The notes below the pieces were generated by a model, which was not told the origin of the DNA, searched no databases, and worked only from the letters and a program-made list of their open reading frames with translations. From NCBI GenBank assembly GCA_017307735.1, contig JAFKGR010000008.1, positions 1-64,000 of the forward strand: 64,000 bases of DNA, given 5' to 3'. Source of the DNA: Chitinophagaceae bacterium (GTDB lineage: Bacteria > Bacteroidota > Bacteroidia > Chitinophagales > Chitinophagaceae). Position numbers and translations under genes: made by a program. Shown here one piece after another: positions 1 through 9,253 of the stretch; within the stretch, counting starts at the first letter, position 1, and every line of letters begins with the position of its first letter.

Positions 1-1
1 G

Positions 2-130
2 ATAACGCGCAACATGTATCAGATAGAAGTAATCCTGCCACAATCAAAGCACATCAGAAATATTACACTAAAGATGGATGAATGGCAAACCCAGCTAATC
101 CAAATTGTCGCAAAATATTTTACCGGGTGA
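2..130 (+). CDS. Possible 3' end of a gene cut by the window edge
   Basis: The frame is open from base 2 to a TGA at 128-130 and gives 42 residues ending in KYFTG. The composition looks protein-like, but an open stretch this short can arise by chance. No family is recognised. The next gene begins 199 bases downstream on the same strand. Confidence 0.3.
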   Translation: MTRNMYQIEVILPQSKHIRNITLKMDEWQTQLIQIVAKYFTG

Positions 131-328
131 CCCAAATCTGAAAACAAGATTCAATAAGAAAAACTGAAAAGATTTCTTCATCGAAATTTTAAATTAAAAA
201 TTGACCGCTCAGCAATTTCCCGGTAGAAATGCACTGCGAATTAATGATAACTTTGCACCACTTTTCAGGCATCATTTATGCTCGAACGTTTCGATAATTT
301 TATAGTTAACCTTTAAAAAATAATTAAT

Positions 329-766
329 ATGAGTGATAGAATAGATTTGCACAAAGTGGCTCCCGGGGCCTATGAACCAATGATTGCCCTTGAAAAATGG
401 ATAGCCGGCACCGGTCTCGATATGAAATTATATCATCTTGTAAAGATGCGTGCTTCCCAGATGAATGGTTGCCATTATTGTATCAATATGCATTCACGCG
501 ATGCAATGAAACTTGGTGAAACAGCCCAACGTTTATTCCTTCTGGATGCCTGGAGGGAAACGGATCTTTTTACTCCAAAGGAAAGGGCTGTGTTGGCACT
601 TACAGAAGCAATGACTGCCATTGCCGGCACTCACGTTCCTGACGATGTGTATAACGATGCTGCCAAAAATCTGACTGAAAAAGAATTGGCTGCTGTCATT
701 ATGGGTGTGGTTGCAATCAATAGTTGGAACAGAATGGCTATTACGACACACCTGCCACTTGATTAA
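329..766 (+). CDS. Carboxymuconolactone decarboxylase / AhpD-like family protein
   Basis: A 145-residue protein of the CMD/AhpD alkylhydroperoxidase-like family, which are small all-helical cytoplasmic proteins often with peroxidase or disulfide-reductase activity. The redox signature is visible as C48-H-Y-C51 followed by H55, the arrangement of the AhpD active site. Length is normal for a single-domain member. It starts at an ATG preceded by an A-rich stretch, as is common in Bacteroidota. The gene stands alone, 97 bases before a PLP decarboxylase on the same strand, and no peroxiredoxin partner is adjacent, so the physiological substrate is not known. Confidence 0.85.
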   Translation: MSDRIDLHKVAPGAYEPMIALEKWIAGTGLDMKLYHLVKMRASQMNGCHYCINMHSRDAMKLGETAQRLFLLDAWRETDLFTPKERAVLALTEAMTAIAGTHVPDDVYNDAAKNLTEKELAAVIMGVVAINSWNRMAITTHLPLD

Positions 767-863
767 TAATAAAAGATTTATATCAGAATATACTTTTTGG
801 AACTTATGGCACACGATTGAAGTGTGCCATATTTTTAATTTCGATATTTGAATTAGACAATAA

Positions 864-2291
864 ATGGAAACCTCAGAAGAAATCCTTGACAAACTGAAAC
901 ATCTGGATACCATCAGCAGTGAGCTGGAGGTTCCGGCAGAAAAAAGATTCGAAATGGTTCGGGAAGCTGCTGCCTATGCAGATCAGTTTATTTCCGGATT
1001 GAAAACTGCAAAATGTTTTTCAGAACGCGAAGCCGCTTCAATGGCGATTTCAGACAAAAGATCAACACTGCCTGAACTTTTAAATTTATATCAAAAAGAA
1101 GTAATCGGAACAGGTATCATTGCTCCTTCAGGTAAGCATTTCGGTTACATCCCGGCAGGTGGAATATTCAGCTCCGCCATAGCCGATTTTATTGCAGCCG
1201 TTACAAATCCGTATGCCGGGGTTCATTATGCTTCTCCGGGTGCAGCCAATATTGAAAATGCAGTTGTGAACTGGCTTAAGTCGGCTTTTTCTTTTCCGGA
1301 AAATGCTGTTGGAAACCTGACCTCTGGCGGATCTGTTTCAAACCTGGTTGCCTTCGCCGCCGCACGCGATAAGTATCAGATAAAAAACGGAATCATACCT
1401 AAGAGTGTAGTTTATCTCACAGAACAGGTTCATCATTCTGCTCAGAAAGCATTACGCATCATCGGTCTTGAAGATGTGATCATCCGTTATATTCCGATAG
1501 ATGAGCATTTTAAAATGATTACTTCAGAATTGGAAGAACAAGTGAAGCAGGATTTGAAAGAAGGGCTTCATCCTTTCCTGGTTATTGGAACTGCCGGTAC
1601 CACCGATACCGGAGCCGTGGATCCCCTGGATGACATAGCTGATATTGCAGAAAAATATCAGCTTTGGTATCATGTGGATGCAGCATACGGAGGATTTTTT
1701 ATCCTTACTTCAAAGAAAGATTTGTTTAAAGGAATTGAGCGCGCAGATTCCATCATTGTGGATCCTCACAAAAGTATGTTCATTCCTTACGGGCTGGCTG
1801 CGGTACTTATAAAAGATAAAATGGCAGTGCTTCACTCTAATGCCTATTCGGGAAATTATATGCAGGATGCAGCAGGTGACGAAATGATAAAAAGCCCCGC
1901 CAATCTTTCTTTGGAACTGACACGCCATTTCAGAGGGCTTCGGTTGTGGTTGCCTCTTCAGATTCATGGTGTAGAACCATTCCGCGCTTGTCTGGAAGAA
2001 AAACTCTGGCTTGTAAAATATTTCAGAATCAAAATGGCTGCACTCGGCTTTGAACTTGGGCCTGAGCCTGATTTGTCCATCAGCTATTTCAGATATCCTT
2101 TTAAAAAAGATGCGGAAGAAAAGAACAAGCAACTCATGGTTGAGATTCACAGAGATGGAGATGTATATTTCAGTTCAACAGTGTTACACAATCAATTTGT
2201 CATTCGCATCGCAGCCTTATCATTCAGGTCAAAAAAAGAAACGATTGATGAATCCGTGGAGATGATTCAAAGATGTTTGAAGAAATTATGA
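864..2291 (+). CDS. Pyridoxal-phosphate-dependent amino-acid decarboxylase (group II)
   Basis: A 475-residue fold-type I PLP enzyme of the aromatic-L-amino-acid / glutamate / histidine decarboxylase group. Visible signatures are the glycine-rich phosphate-binding stretch (NLTSGGSVSN), the cofactor-stacking His in TEQVHHSAQ, the pyridine-nitrogen Asp in HVDAAYGG, and the Schiff-base lysine K303 in VDPHKSMF. Length is that of a full enzyme. It should decarboxylate an amino acid to the amine in the cytoplasm. The substrate, aromatic or otherwise, cannot be told from motifs. No transporter or regulator is adjacent. Confidence 0.88.
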   Translation: METSEEILDKLKHLDTISSELEVPAEKRFEMVREAAAYADQFISGLKTAKCFSEREAASMAISDKRSTLPELLNLYQKEVIGTGIIAPSGKHFGYIPAGGIFSSAIADFIAAVTNPYAGVHYASPGAANIENAVVNWLKSAFSFPENAVGNLTSGGSVSNLVAFAAARDKYQIKNGIIPKSVVYLTEQVHHSAQKALRIIGLEDVIIRYIPIDEHFKMITSELEEQVKQDLKEGLHPFLVIGTAGTTDTGAVDPLDDIADIAEKYQLWYHVDAAYGGFFILTSKKDLFKGIERADSIIVDPHKSMFIPYGLAAVLIKDKMAVLHSNAYSGNYMQDAAGDEMIKSPANLSLELTRHFRGLRLWLPLQIHGVEPFRACLEEKLWLVKYFRIKMAALGFELGPEPDLSISYFRYPFKKDAEEKNKQLMVEIHRDGDVYFSSTVLHNQFVIRIAALSFRSKKETIDESVEMIQRCLKKL

Positions 2292-2434
2292 TTTCGGTGG
2301 ATATCTGTAAAATTAAAAAACGGGTAAGTGGCCGACAAGCTAAGCGAAGGGATAGATCAAGGAAAATGAGTTGAACGAATAAACCAAAGGAGCAGAATTG
2401 CTCCGCTCCTTTATTCAAATTTAAATTTCAATGG

Positions 2435-2932
2435 CTATGCTCTGTCATCTGCGCTTGGGCCGTACATTCCCGGAATGGGAATATCCAGCAAACGGAGATA
2501 AACTCCCAATTGTGCCCTGTGATGATACAGGTGATTCAGGCACATCGTGCGGATGGCAGCGGATTTGGGCGCGTTGAGGATTACGTAATCTCCCATTCGC
2601 ATCACCCAGCTTTTGTTCAGGTCCTCGTCATTTGCTGATTTGAGTGCATCAATGGTTTCCCGGGTACTTTCTTCAACTGCCTTGATCAGGTCAGCCTTGC
2701 TGTTTATTTCCGGCCGTTTTAATTTTCCCTCCTTAAAGTCGAGATAATCTGATTTTACCACAAAACCCGCCATTCCTGATAATGTGGCAATGTGGCTTGC
2801 AAGGGCTTTAACGGTCATGGATTTGACATGTGGTTGCCAGTCGAATTTATCTTCGGGCACACGCTCCATCATTTTTTTTGTGTTTTTGCTTTCCTGTTCA
2901 ATCTCTGCAATAAGAGAATCTTTTAGTGACAT
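2435..2932 (-). CDS. DinB family protein
   Basis: A 165-residue four-helix-bundle protein of the DinB/YfiT superfamily. The metal-binding histidine pattern is visible: one histidine in the ALASHIATL helix (about residue 47) and the closing HLYHHRAQLG segment (about residues 134-143), where members bind a divalent metal. Many family members are thiol-dependent S-transferases or have no assigned reaction, so a specific role cannot be given. It is monocistronic, facing away from the thioredoxin gene cluster by a 148-base gap. Confidence 0.82.
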   Translation of the reverse strand: MSLKDSLIAEIEQESKNTKKMMERVPEDKFDWQPHVKSMTVKALASHIATLSGMAGFVVKSDYLDFKEGKLKRPEINSKADLIKAVEESTRETIDALKSANDEDLNKSWVMRMGDYVILNAPKSAAIRTMCLNHLYHHRAQLGVYLRLLDIPIPGMYGPSADDRA

Positions 2933-3080
2933 TGTTTTATTTTTTGTTTTAATGTTTCGTGTGCAAATGTATTTTATTGTTTCTCCGCAAAATGGAATTC
3001 GATTTTTAATCTTTCAAAAAAATACGTGAAAAGGTAAATATGGCATGTAATCCTATCCGTTATTAACCTGGTAATTTTTT

Positions 3081-3410
3081 TTATTCTTTTATTTCTTCTG
3101 ACTTTACCCTGCTGATAGCTTCTTCAAATTCTCTTACAGTTAACAAACCACCTCTCCTCCAGAGTTCTTCTCCTTTTTTGTAAAGTATAAAAGTAGGTAA
3201 GCTCATTATTTTAAAGACCATTGCTGCCTGGGGATATCTGTCCACATCAATGGTTACAATATTTAATTTTTCCTGGATACGTTTTTTCAGATGATCCAAA
3301 ACCGGAATCATTGTCTGGCACGGGCCACACCACTCGGCGGAAAAATCTAACAGAAAAAGTTTTTCAGGATCATAAAGTTCTTTCAGTTGTTCAACTTCTG
3401 CGTCATTCAT
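3081..3410 (-). CDS. Thioredoxin family protein
   Basis: A 109-residue cytoplasmic thioredoxin-fold protein with no signal peptide. The active site is W27-C-G-P-C31 and the cis-proline loop reads SLPTF. It should reduce protein disulfides by dithiol exchange. The N-terminus lacks the usual first strand and begins with an acidic helix (DAEVEQLKELYD), so it is a thioredoxin-like paralogue rather than clearly the housekeeping TrxA. It lies 28 bases downstream of a methyltransferase gene on the same strand and may be co-transcribed with it. Confidence 0.85.
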   Translation of the reverse strand: MNDAEVEQLKELYDPEKLFLLDFSAEWCGPCQTMIPVLDHLKKRIQEKLNIVTIDVDRYPQAAMVFKIMSLPTFILYKKGEELWRRGGLLTVREFEEAISRVKSEEIKE

Positions 3411-3438
3411 AATTTATTTCCACGGATATGAAGTTTAT

Positions 3439-4089
3439 CTAATCCGGTTTCTGTTTTTTTATGAAAGTGATAAATAATTCCGAGCCGGATCTTGGCGGGA
3501 TGCTGTTGTAACAGGGTTCCATAGTCTTTAATTGGAAGAAGGGGGAGAAGAGGATTCTGTATTCTTCAAACCTTCCACCAAAAGGCGGGCCCGACGGGCC
3601 GAAGCTGATACCAAATAAGACCCCGGCAAGTCGGCCATTTTCATTGAGAATCGATGATGCTTTTTTTACATATTCACTTCTTCTTTCAAGTACCTGCGCG
3701 CAGAAAAAAGTTTGTTCAATGATTAAGTCATATTTTCCTTCATGTTCAAAAAAATCTTCACACAAAACTTTTACCTGTGGTGCTGATTTGAATTTCTCTT
3801 TGATAATTTTAACGGCTTCATCTGAAATATCAAGAAGCGTAATGTTGGTGAAACCCAGGTCGAGCATATATGCTGCCTCATACGCATTGCCGCAACCGGG
3901 AATGAGTACGGCTGCATCTTTATTTTCATATTGATCCAGGTATTCCGTTATCGGCTGTGTGGCGTAGCCCACATCCCAACCGGTTTGTCCACTTTTCCAG
4001 CAGTGATTCCAGAAGGATACATCCAGCTCGTGTGATTTAATATTTTTATTTTCCGATGCAGCCGGATTTTCATTTTCCATAGTTTTCAT
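3439..4089 (-). CDS. SAM-dependent methyltransferase, thiopurine methyltransferase (TPMT)-like
   Basis: A 216-residue class I methyltransferase. The N-terminal WxxxWKSGQTGWDVG motif, the SAM-binding VLIPGCGNAYEA loop and the FFCAQVLERR stretch match the TPMT/thiol methyltransferase subgroup of Rossmann-type enzymes. The C-terminal GPPFGG followed by EE is also characteristic. These enzymes methylate thiols, halides, selenium or tellurium compounds in the cytoplasm. The natural substrate here is unknown. An alternative start four codons in (MENEN) is equally plausible. Likely transcribed with the downstream thioredoxin gene. Confidence 0.82.
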   Translation of the reverse strand: MKTMENENPAASENKNIKSHELDVSFWNHCWKSGQTGWDVGYATQPITEYLDQYENKDAAVLIPGCGNAYEAAYMLDLGFTNITLLDISDEAVKIIKEKFKSAPQVKVLCEDFFEHEGKYDLIIEQTFFCAQVLERRSEYVKKASSILNENGRLAGVLFGISFGPSGPPFGGRFEEYRILFSPFFQLKTMEPCYNSIPPRSGSELFITFIKKQKPD

Positions 4090-4127
4090 TTTGTTTTTTC
4101 TGTACCCACCTTTTCAGATGATCGCTA

Positions 4128-4625
4128 CTACAGATAACTGATTTTTAAAATCTTTAATTTTTGAATCTGATTTCCCAGTTTGAAGTTGGCAGTTTCATTG
4201 ATCTTTTTTCCGATGAGTGAGCGGGCAATCGGCGCGGTAAAAGCGATTTTCTTTTTTTTGATATCAGCTTCGTCTGCACCCACAATCTGATAACAAAGAT
4301 TTTTTTTGCCGTTGAAGAATTCAACCGTTGCTCCAAAACGCACTTCATCGGGTGATTGACTTTTGGTATCTAAAATCCGCGCGGAAGCAATACGCTCCAA
4401 AAGGAGTTTCAGTTTGCCATCGATAAACAAAGCCGACCTTCTCCGTTCTCCTTCATTTTCTGATGGCAGGTTTCTCCTTTCTTCTTCAAGTGCAGTTTTT
4501 TCCTGAAGGAGCGCCTCATAACCCGACTGGGTGACATAATTAGGAACTCCATCCGGTAACGCCGCTCTGGGTGGTATTACCGGAATTTCTTCCTGATCCT
4601 CTTCTTTTACGAAACCTCTGCTCAT
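4128..4625 (-). CDS. GreA/GreB family elongation factor
   Basis: A 165-residue protein with a short basic/acidic leader, then the GreA/GreB coiled-coil region (about residues 30-75, YEALLQEKTALEEERRNLP) and the FKBP-like C-terminal domain (about 85-160, with GATVEFF and the PIARSLIGKKINE signature). Gre factors insert the coiled coil into the RNA polymerase secondary channel and stimulate cleavage of backtracked transcripts. The acidic tip residues are not obvious, so it may be a Gre-like paralogue with a different effect on polymerase. Downstream neighbours are on the same strand. Confidence 0.8.
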   Translation of the reverse strand: MSRGFVKEEDQEEIPVIPPRAALPDGVPNYVTQSGYEALLQEKTALEEERRNLPSENEGERRRSALFIDGKLKLLLERIASARILDTKSQSPDEVRFGATVEFFNGKKNLCYQIVGADEADIKKKKIAFTAPIARSLIGKKINETANFKLGNQIQKLKILKISYL

Positions 4626-4684
4626 AGCACTTTAATTTAAAACCAATAAAGCTTTTTTAAACCTTTTTGGTTTTGTTTTATTAA

Positions 4685-5527
4685 TCAAAACCAATTATTC
4701 ACAGTCGGATAAATGGGTTCTTTTACATACAAAGAATGCCAGTCATCTTCACTCTTTAGCTCCTGAGCAATTTTTCCAACTAAATTTAATGTTGCCAACA
4801 TTGGCTTTCCTCCGACACTTACTCTGTTTATTTTTAATCTTCTCAGACCGGCAACATCCAGTGTATCATTCATCAGAATATTCAAAGGCAAACGTACACC
4901 TGCTTTCAATCTGGCAATGGTATCCATCCCTTCAACGAAAGGAATAAAGATCCCGTCGGCGCCGGCCTCCTCATAAGCTTTGGCCCTTTCAATACATGCC
5001 TGGATTTTTTGATTGATATCCCCCAGCGCCAACTCGATTGCATCTGTCCTTGCATTGACAAATAAATTAACTCCTTTATCGTGTCCTGTTTTTTTTGCTT
5101 GTTTTACTTTGGCAACATGTTTGGCCACATCAACTAAAGTATGCGTTTTGGAATCGCTGTCTTCAAGGTTGATTCCAACAGCGCCTGCTTCAATCAGCTT
5201 TTCGATAAATTTTGAAAATTGTTCCAAATCATTTCCATAATAACCGGCTTCAATATCTGCGCTCACGGGAATAGTTACCGAACTTGCTATTTGCCTTACA
5301 ACCTCGATCATCAGATCGGGTGGAATGTGTTCTCCGTCTTTAAATCCACACGCCCACGAAATACCTGAACTTGTGGTGGCAATTGCGGGCAGCCCTGCCT
5401 CCTGAACCATTCTTGCTGAAGCGCTGTCCCACGCATTTACCAAAACCAGCATTTCATCTCTGTGATGCAATGCCCTGAAATCTTCTGCCAGCTTATTTTG
5501 CCTGGCTGCATCAAACTTATTTGACAT
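4685..5527 (-). CDS. Isocitrate lyase / PEP mutase family protein
   Basis: A 280-residue TIM-barrel enzyme of the ICL/PEPM superfamily. The LVLVNAWDSASARMVQEAG opening, the metal-binding SADIEAGYG-type stretch (here SADIEAGYYG) and GINLEDSD identify it. The active-site loop that carries the KKCGH cysteine in true isocitrate lyases is absent, so it is not glyoxylate-cycle isocitrate lyase. Members cleave or form C-C or C-P bonds, for example 2-methylisocitrate or carboxyphosphonoenolpyruvate. The reaction here cannot be fixed. No propionate or phosphonate genes flank it. Confidence 0.83.
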   Translation of the reverse strand: MSNKFDAARQNKLAEDFRALHHRDEMLVLVNAWDSASARMVQEAGLPAIATTSSGISWACGFKDGEHIPPDLMIEVVRQIASSVTIPVSADIEAGYYGNDLEQFSKFIEKLIEAGAVGINLEDSDSKTHTLVDVAKHVAKVKQAKKTGHDKGVNLFVNARTDAIELALGDINQKIQACIERAKAYEEAGADGIFIPFVEGMDTIARLKAGVRLPLNILMNDTLDVAGLRRLKINRVSVGGKPMLATLNLVGKIAQELKSEDDWHSLYVKEPIYPTVNNWF

Positions 5528-5653
5528 ATAAATCCTTCTTTTAATACGGGAAATATAAAGCTACGATTTTTATAGAGGTACTTCAGGACGAGAAAGGGAG
5601 TTTTTTGGGAAGAAGGTGGAGGAAATTGTTCAAGGACGAAAATGAATTTTCCA

Positions 5654-6067
5654 CTACCTCTTCAAATGCACAACTTCCGGTGCTTTGCCCCAGCGTGACG
5701 GTACATTGTCTGATGTCAGTAAAGGCATCGATGAAGTGGCGCCACCCAAATAATCTACGGCGTGAAGAAAAACTACTTTTTTAATTTTATGAAATCGTAT
5801 GGCATACGAACACATCACGCAGGGTTCGTGTGTGGTAAATAAAATACAATTTGAAAGATTAGTGGTTTTCAGCTTTTTTACTGCGCCGCGGATAGCTTCA
5901 ATTTCGGCATGACAGGTAATATCATTTTTACTTTTTACCGCTTCTTCAGCTTCGCTGACAATCTCGTCATTGCTGACGATCACTGATCCTACCTGCGCTT
6001 CGCCCTTTATACCTGCTGATTTTCCGAGCAATTCACAGCGTTGCATAAAATAGAAATCATCTTTCAT
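5654..6067 (-). CDS. Nucleoside/guanine deaminase-like zinc enzyme
   Basis: A 137-residue cytidine-deaminase-fold protein. The zinc site is visible as CHAEIEA (ligand His plus proton-shuttle Glu) and EPCVMC (two Cys ligands). Overall length and the GEAQVGSVIVSND opening fit the TadA/guanine deaminase branch of hydrolytic deaminases, acting on free bases or nucleosides. The tRNA-binding features of TadA are not obvious, and a free nucleobase substrate is more likely. It follows the glucosidase gene by 11 bases on the same strand and is probably co-transcribed with it, though no functional link is evident. Confidence 0.83.
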   Translation of the reverse strand: MKDDFYFMQRCELLGKSAGIKGEAQVGSVIVSNDEIVSEAEEAVKSKNDITCHAEIEAIRGAVKKLKTTNLSNCILFTTHEPCVMCSYAIRFHKIKKVVFLHAVDYLGGATSSMPLLTSDNVPSRWGKAPEVVHLKR

Positions 6068-6078
6068 GAGCTTTGGTT

Positions 6079-8712
6079 TTAAGAATCTTTATGACAACTT
6101 TTTATAATTTCTGCAATACATCCTGTCCAACCCGTTTGATGGGATGCTCCAATTCCCTTGCCGGTATCTCCATGGAAATATTCGTAAAATAAAATCAGGT
6201 TTTTGAAATACGGGTCTTTATTAAACAATTCATTTTCCCCATTGACTTTTCTGTTTCCATTCTCGTCTTGTGCGAAAATCCCCGTCAACCGTTTTTCCAA
6301 TTCTTCTGACACCAACTTCAGGTTTATACGGTTCCCGGAGTGGGAAGGGAATTCTACTTTGAAATCGTCTCCGAAATATTGGTAGTAACCTTTCAGCGAT
6401 TGTACCATCAGATAATTCATCGGCATCCACACCGGTCCGCGCCAATTAGAATTGCCTCCGAAAAGAGATGATTGTGAATCTCCGGGTTCATATTGCAATC
6501 CGAATTCGTAACCTGCAATATCAATCCTGTAGGGCTTTTCGTGAATTTTTGAAAGAGATCTGATACCGCCGCACGACAAAAATTCTTTTTCATCGAGCAA
6601 AGCATACAAAACTTTTTTCAGGCGTTTGAACGGGGCGAGTGAAAGCAAAATTTTATCTTTCTTATCAATATTTTCTATCACCTGATACTGGTCATTCTTC
6701 TGGCGGTATTTTACAAACCATTTTAATCTGCGATAGAAATCAGGCAATTCTTTAAAAAGAGATTTGTCTATAACGTGCACAGCAAAAAGTGAGGTCAGCC
6801 CAACAAGGGAACGGATTTTTACAGGAATATAACTGCCATTTGGCATTTTCAAAACATCATAAAAAAATCCTTCTTCCTCATTCCATGAACCTTTGAATCC
6901 TTCCCGGATTTTGTTGATGGATTCGGCGATGTAAGTAAAGTGTTCAAAAAATTTAGTCGCCAAATCTTCGTAGGCTTTATTTGTCTGAGCCAGTTCCAGC
7001 GCTATTTCCATCATATCAAGACAATACATGCCCATCCACGCTGTGCCATCTGCCTGTTCCAATATTCCACCGCCGGGTACATTGCTTCTGTCAAATACAC
7101 CAATGTTATCAAGCCCTAAAAATCCACCTTCAAAAACATTGTTGTTCAACTGGTCTTTCCGGTTGACCCACCAGGTGAAATTGATGAGCAGTTTTTGAAA
7201 AATTCTTTCAAGAAACAATGTATCTCCCACACCGGATTTTGCTTTTTCTGTCCGATATACCTGGAGGCATGCCCATGCCTGTACCGGTGGGTTTACATCG
7301 CTGAAATTCCATTCGTATGCCGGGATTTGGCCGTACGGATTCATGTACCATTCTCTCAGCAAAAGTATCAGTTGTCCCTTTGCAAAATCAGGATCCACAG
7401 ATGCCAGAGCAATGCAATGAAAAGGCAGGTCCCATGCGGCGTACCAGGGATACTCCCATTTGTCGGGCATGGAAATAATGTCTTCGTTATTCAGGGTAAG
7501 CCAGCGGTTGTTGCGGCCATGATATCTTTCCTGCGGAGGTGGAATTTGTCCGGGATCTCCTTTGAGCCATTCCGGAATATCGATGTAATAAAATTGTTTG
7601 TTCCACAACATACCTGAATAAGCCTGCCGTTGGATATTTCTCAGGTCTTCGTCATGTGTGGTTATAATGTCGTTGTAAAATTCATCAGCTTCCCTTTTCC
7701 GGTTGACAAAGACCTCTTCAAAATTTTTATCCAACGGGTCGTTCAATTTTTTATTGGTGAGGCGAAGCCTTACTTCAACAGCATGTTGAGGTTCGATTTC
7801 AAAACGATATAACGGTGAACATTTGGTGCCGCTTTTCTTTTCATGAAAGAGATCAAAATCATTTTTGATAACAGCTTCGTGAAAAGAATCTTTCACAAAG
7901 GGAGAGGAATTAGGTACTCCATAAAGCCGTTGTGTATTTGTTTCGTTCTCTGTAAATAATACCCGTTCCGGTTTTTGGAAGTAAAATGAATACTCACCGG
8001 TTTGTGTATCTGAAATTTTTATTTCACCGAAGGCGTCATTTTCATTTGCCAGACTAATTGAAGGTTTTTTCTTTGTAAGTCCGAATGCCCAAAGATTGCG
8101 CAACCATATTGCGGGCATCAAAATGAGTGAGGCTTTTTCCTTTGACCGGTTGAAAGCAGTTACCCTGATACAAATGTCTTCCTCATTATTTTTTGCATAT
8201 TCAATGAATACATCAAAGTACCGCCCTTCATTGAAAACCCCGGTATCATAAATTTCGTATTCTTCATCTTTTTTCGTCCTGCTTTGATTTACACTTTCAA
8301 GTTCGGTATAGGGAAAGGCCGCCTGCGGATATTTGTACAAATATTTCATGTACGAATGGGTCGGCGTATTGTCCAGGTAATAATATAACTCCTTTACGTC
8401 TTCACCGTGATTGCCATATGCAGGTGTTAATCCAAACAGCCGTTCTTTTAAAATGGGATCTTTGCCATTCCAAAGTGCAAGGGCAAAACAGATCCGCTGC
8501 TTTTCATCCGAAATTCCGCCGATGCCATCTTCACCCCATCGGTATGTTTTGGACCGCGCCATGTCATGGGTGGTGTAATTCCATGCATCGCCATTGGCGC
8601 TGTAATCTTCCCTCACCGTGCTCCATTGCCTTTCAGAGAGGTAAGGCCCCCATTTCAGCCACTTTTTATTTGATGAATAATTTTCTTTCAGTCTTTTCTG
8701 TTCCCTCGTCAT
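6079..8712 (-). CDS. MGH1-like / GH63-type glucosidase
   Basis: An 877-residue cytoplasmic (alpha/alpha)6-barrel glycosidase resembling the GH63 mannosylglycerate-hydrolase/glucosidase group (MGH1-like domain). Family features include the N-terminal WGPYLSERQWSTVREDYS block, the GGFLGLDNIGVFDR and QADGTAWMGMY blocks, and the C-terminal GGNSNWRGPVWMP block that lines the active site. There is no signal peptide, so it should act on an intracellular alpha-glucoside or compatible-solute glucoside. Full-length for the family. The deaminase gene follows after 11 bases. Confidence 0.85.
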   Translation of the reverse strand: MTREQKRLKENYSSNKKWLKWGPYLSERQWSTVREDYSANGDAWNYTTHDMARSKTYRWGEDGIGGISDEKQRICFALALWNGKDPILKERLFGLTPAYGNHGEDVKELYYYLDNTPTHSYMKYLYKYPQAAFPYTELESVNQSRTKKDEEYEIYDTGVFNEGRYFDVFIEYAKNNEEDICIRVTAFNRSKEKASLILMPAIWLRNLWAFGLTKKKPSISLANENDAFGEIKISDTQTGEYSFYFQKPERVLFTENETNTQRLYGVPNSSPFVKDSFHEAVIKNDFDLFHEKKSGTKCSPLYRFEIEPQHAVEVRLRLTNKKLNDPLDKNFEEVFVNRKREADEFYNDIITTHDEDLRNIQRQAYSGMLWNKQFYYIDIPEWLKGDPGQIPPPQERYHGRNNRWLTLNNEDIISMPDKWEYPWYAAWDLPFHCIALASVDPDFAKGQLILLLREWYMNPYGQIPAYEWNFSDVNPPVQAWACLQVYRTEKAKSGVGDTLFLERIFQKLLINFTWWVNRKDQLNNNVFEGGFLGLDNIGVFDRSNVPGGGILEQADGTAWMGMYCLDMMEIALELAQTNKAYEDLATKFFEHFTYIAESINKIREGFKGSWNEEEGFFYDVLKMPNGSYIPVKIRSLVGLTSLFAVHVIDKSLFKELPDFYRRLKWFVKYRQKNDQYQVIENIDKKDKILLSLAPFKRLKKVLYALLDEKEFLSCGGIRSLSKIHEKPYRIDIAGYEFGLQYEPGDSQSSLFGGNSNWRGPVWMPMNYLMVQSLKGYYQYFGDDFKVEFPSHSGNRINLKLVSEELEKRLTGIFAQDENGNRKVNGENELFNKDPYFKNLILFYEYFHGDTGKGIGASHQTGWTGCIAEIIKSCHKDS

Positions 8713-9253
8713 AAATTATTTTCTCTCGGTATCAAAAAAAATCTTTTTTCAATTGTTGTTTCATCCGGGTAAAAACCGGAATCCTGCAAAACCCTTTCAT
8801 ATCGAAATCCAAGCCGTTAATTCTTTTATTAAGAGTATCAGGCCTGCCCTGACGTTACAGTTTTCAACAAAATCAAATTTCGGAAGTATTTAATATCTGT
8901 TTTTTAAACAGGTTTTAACCTCGAAAATAGTTTGTTATGATTTTCGAAAAATTTTTGCCCGGTATCAGATTATTTTCATCATCCTACTATCTTTGTTTTG
9001 AAAAAAAATACGCTTTCAAAATTAATTCTAAGCAAAGGATGAAAAGTAAAAATATCCTTATCGTATTTACCGAAAGAAAATACCGGTATGTATACACTGA
9101 ATTTCTCCCCGAATTCACTACGCTTAGACCTGTTTGCCGACGACCCCGTATTTGATATTCATGCACGTGAATAGCGTGATGGAATAAGGGCTTTGATTAT
9201 TTCTGTCCTTTTCCGCAGAGGCAAATTAATTTTTTACATTTCAATTTATAAGA
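8713..9253. other. Intergenic stretch without a convincing gene
   Basis: 541 bases between the divergent glucosidase and acetyltransferase genes. A 72-codon open frame at 8937-9155 has unlikely composition. A short frame beginning at ATG 9090 runs MYTLNFSPNSLRLDLFADD and stops at about 9175. It has some protein character and could be the remains of a gene, but no family is recognised. Confidence 0.4.

Noticed and set aside
4685..5527. Glyoxylate-cycle isocitrate lyase
   Set aside because: The enzyme is short (280 aa) and lacks the KKCGH active-site cysteine loop, so only the wider ICL/PEPM family can be claimed.
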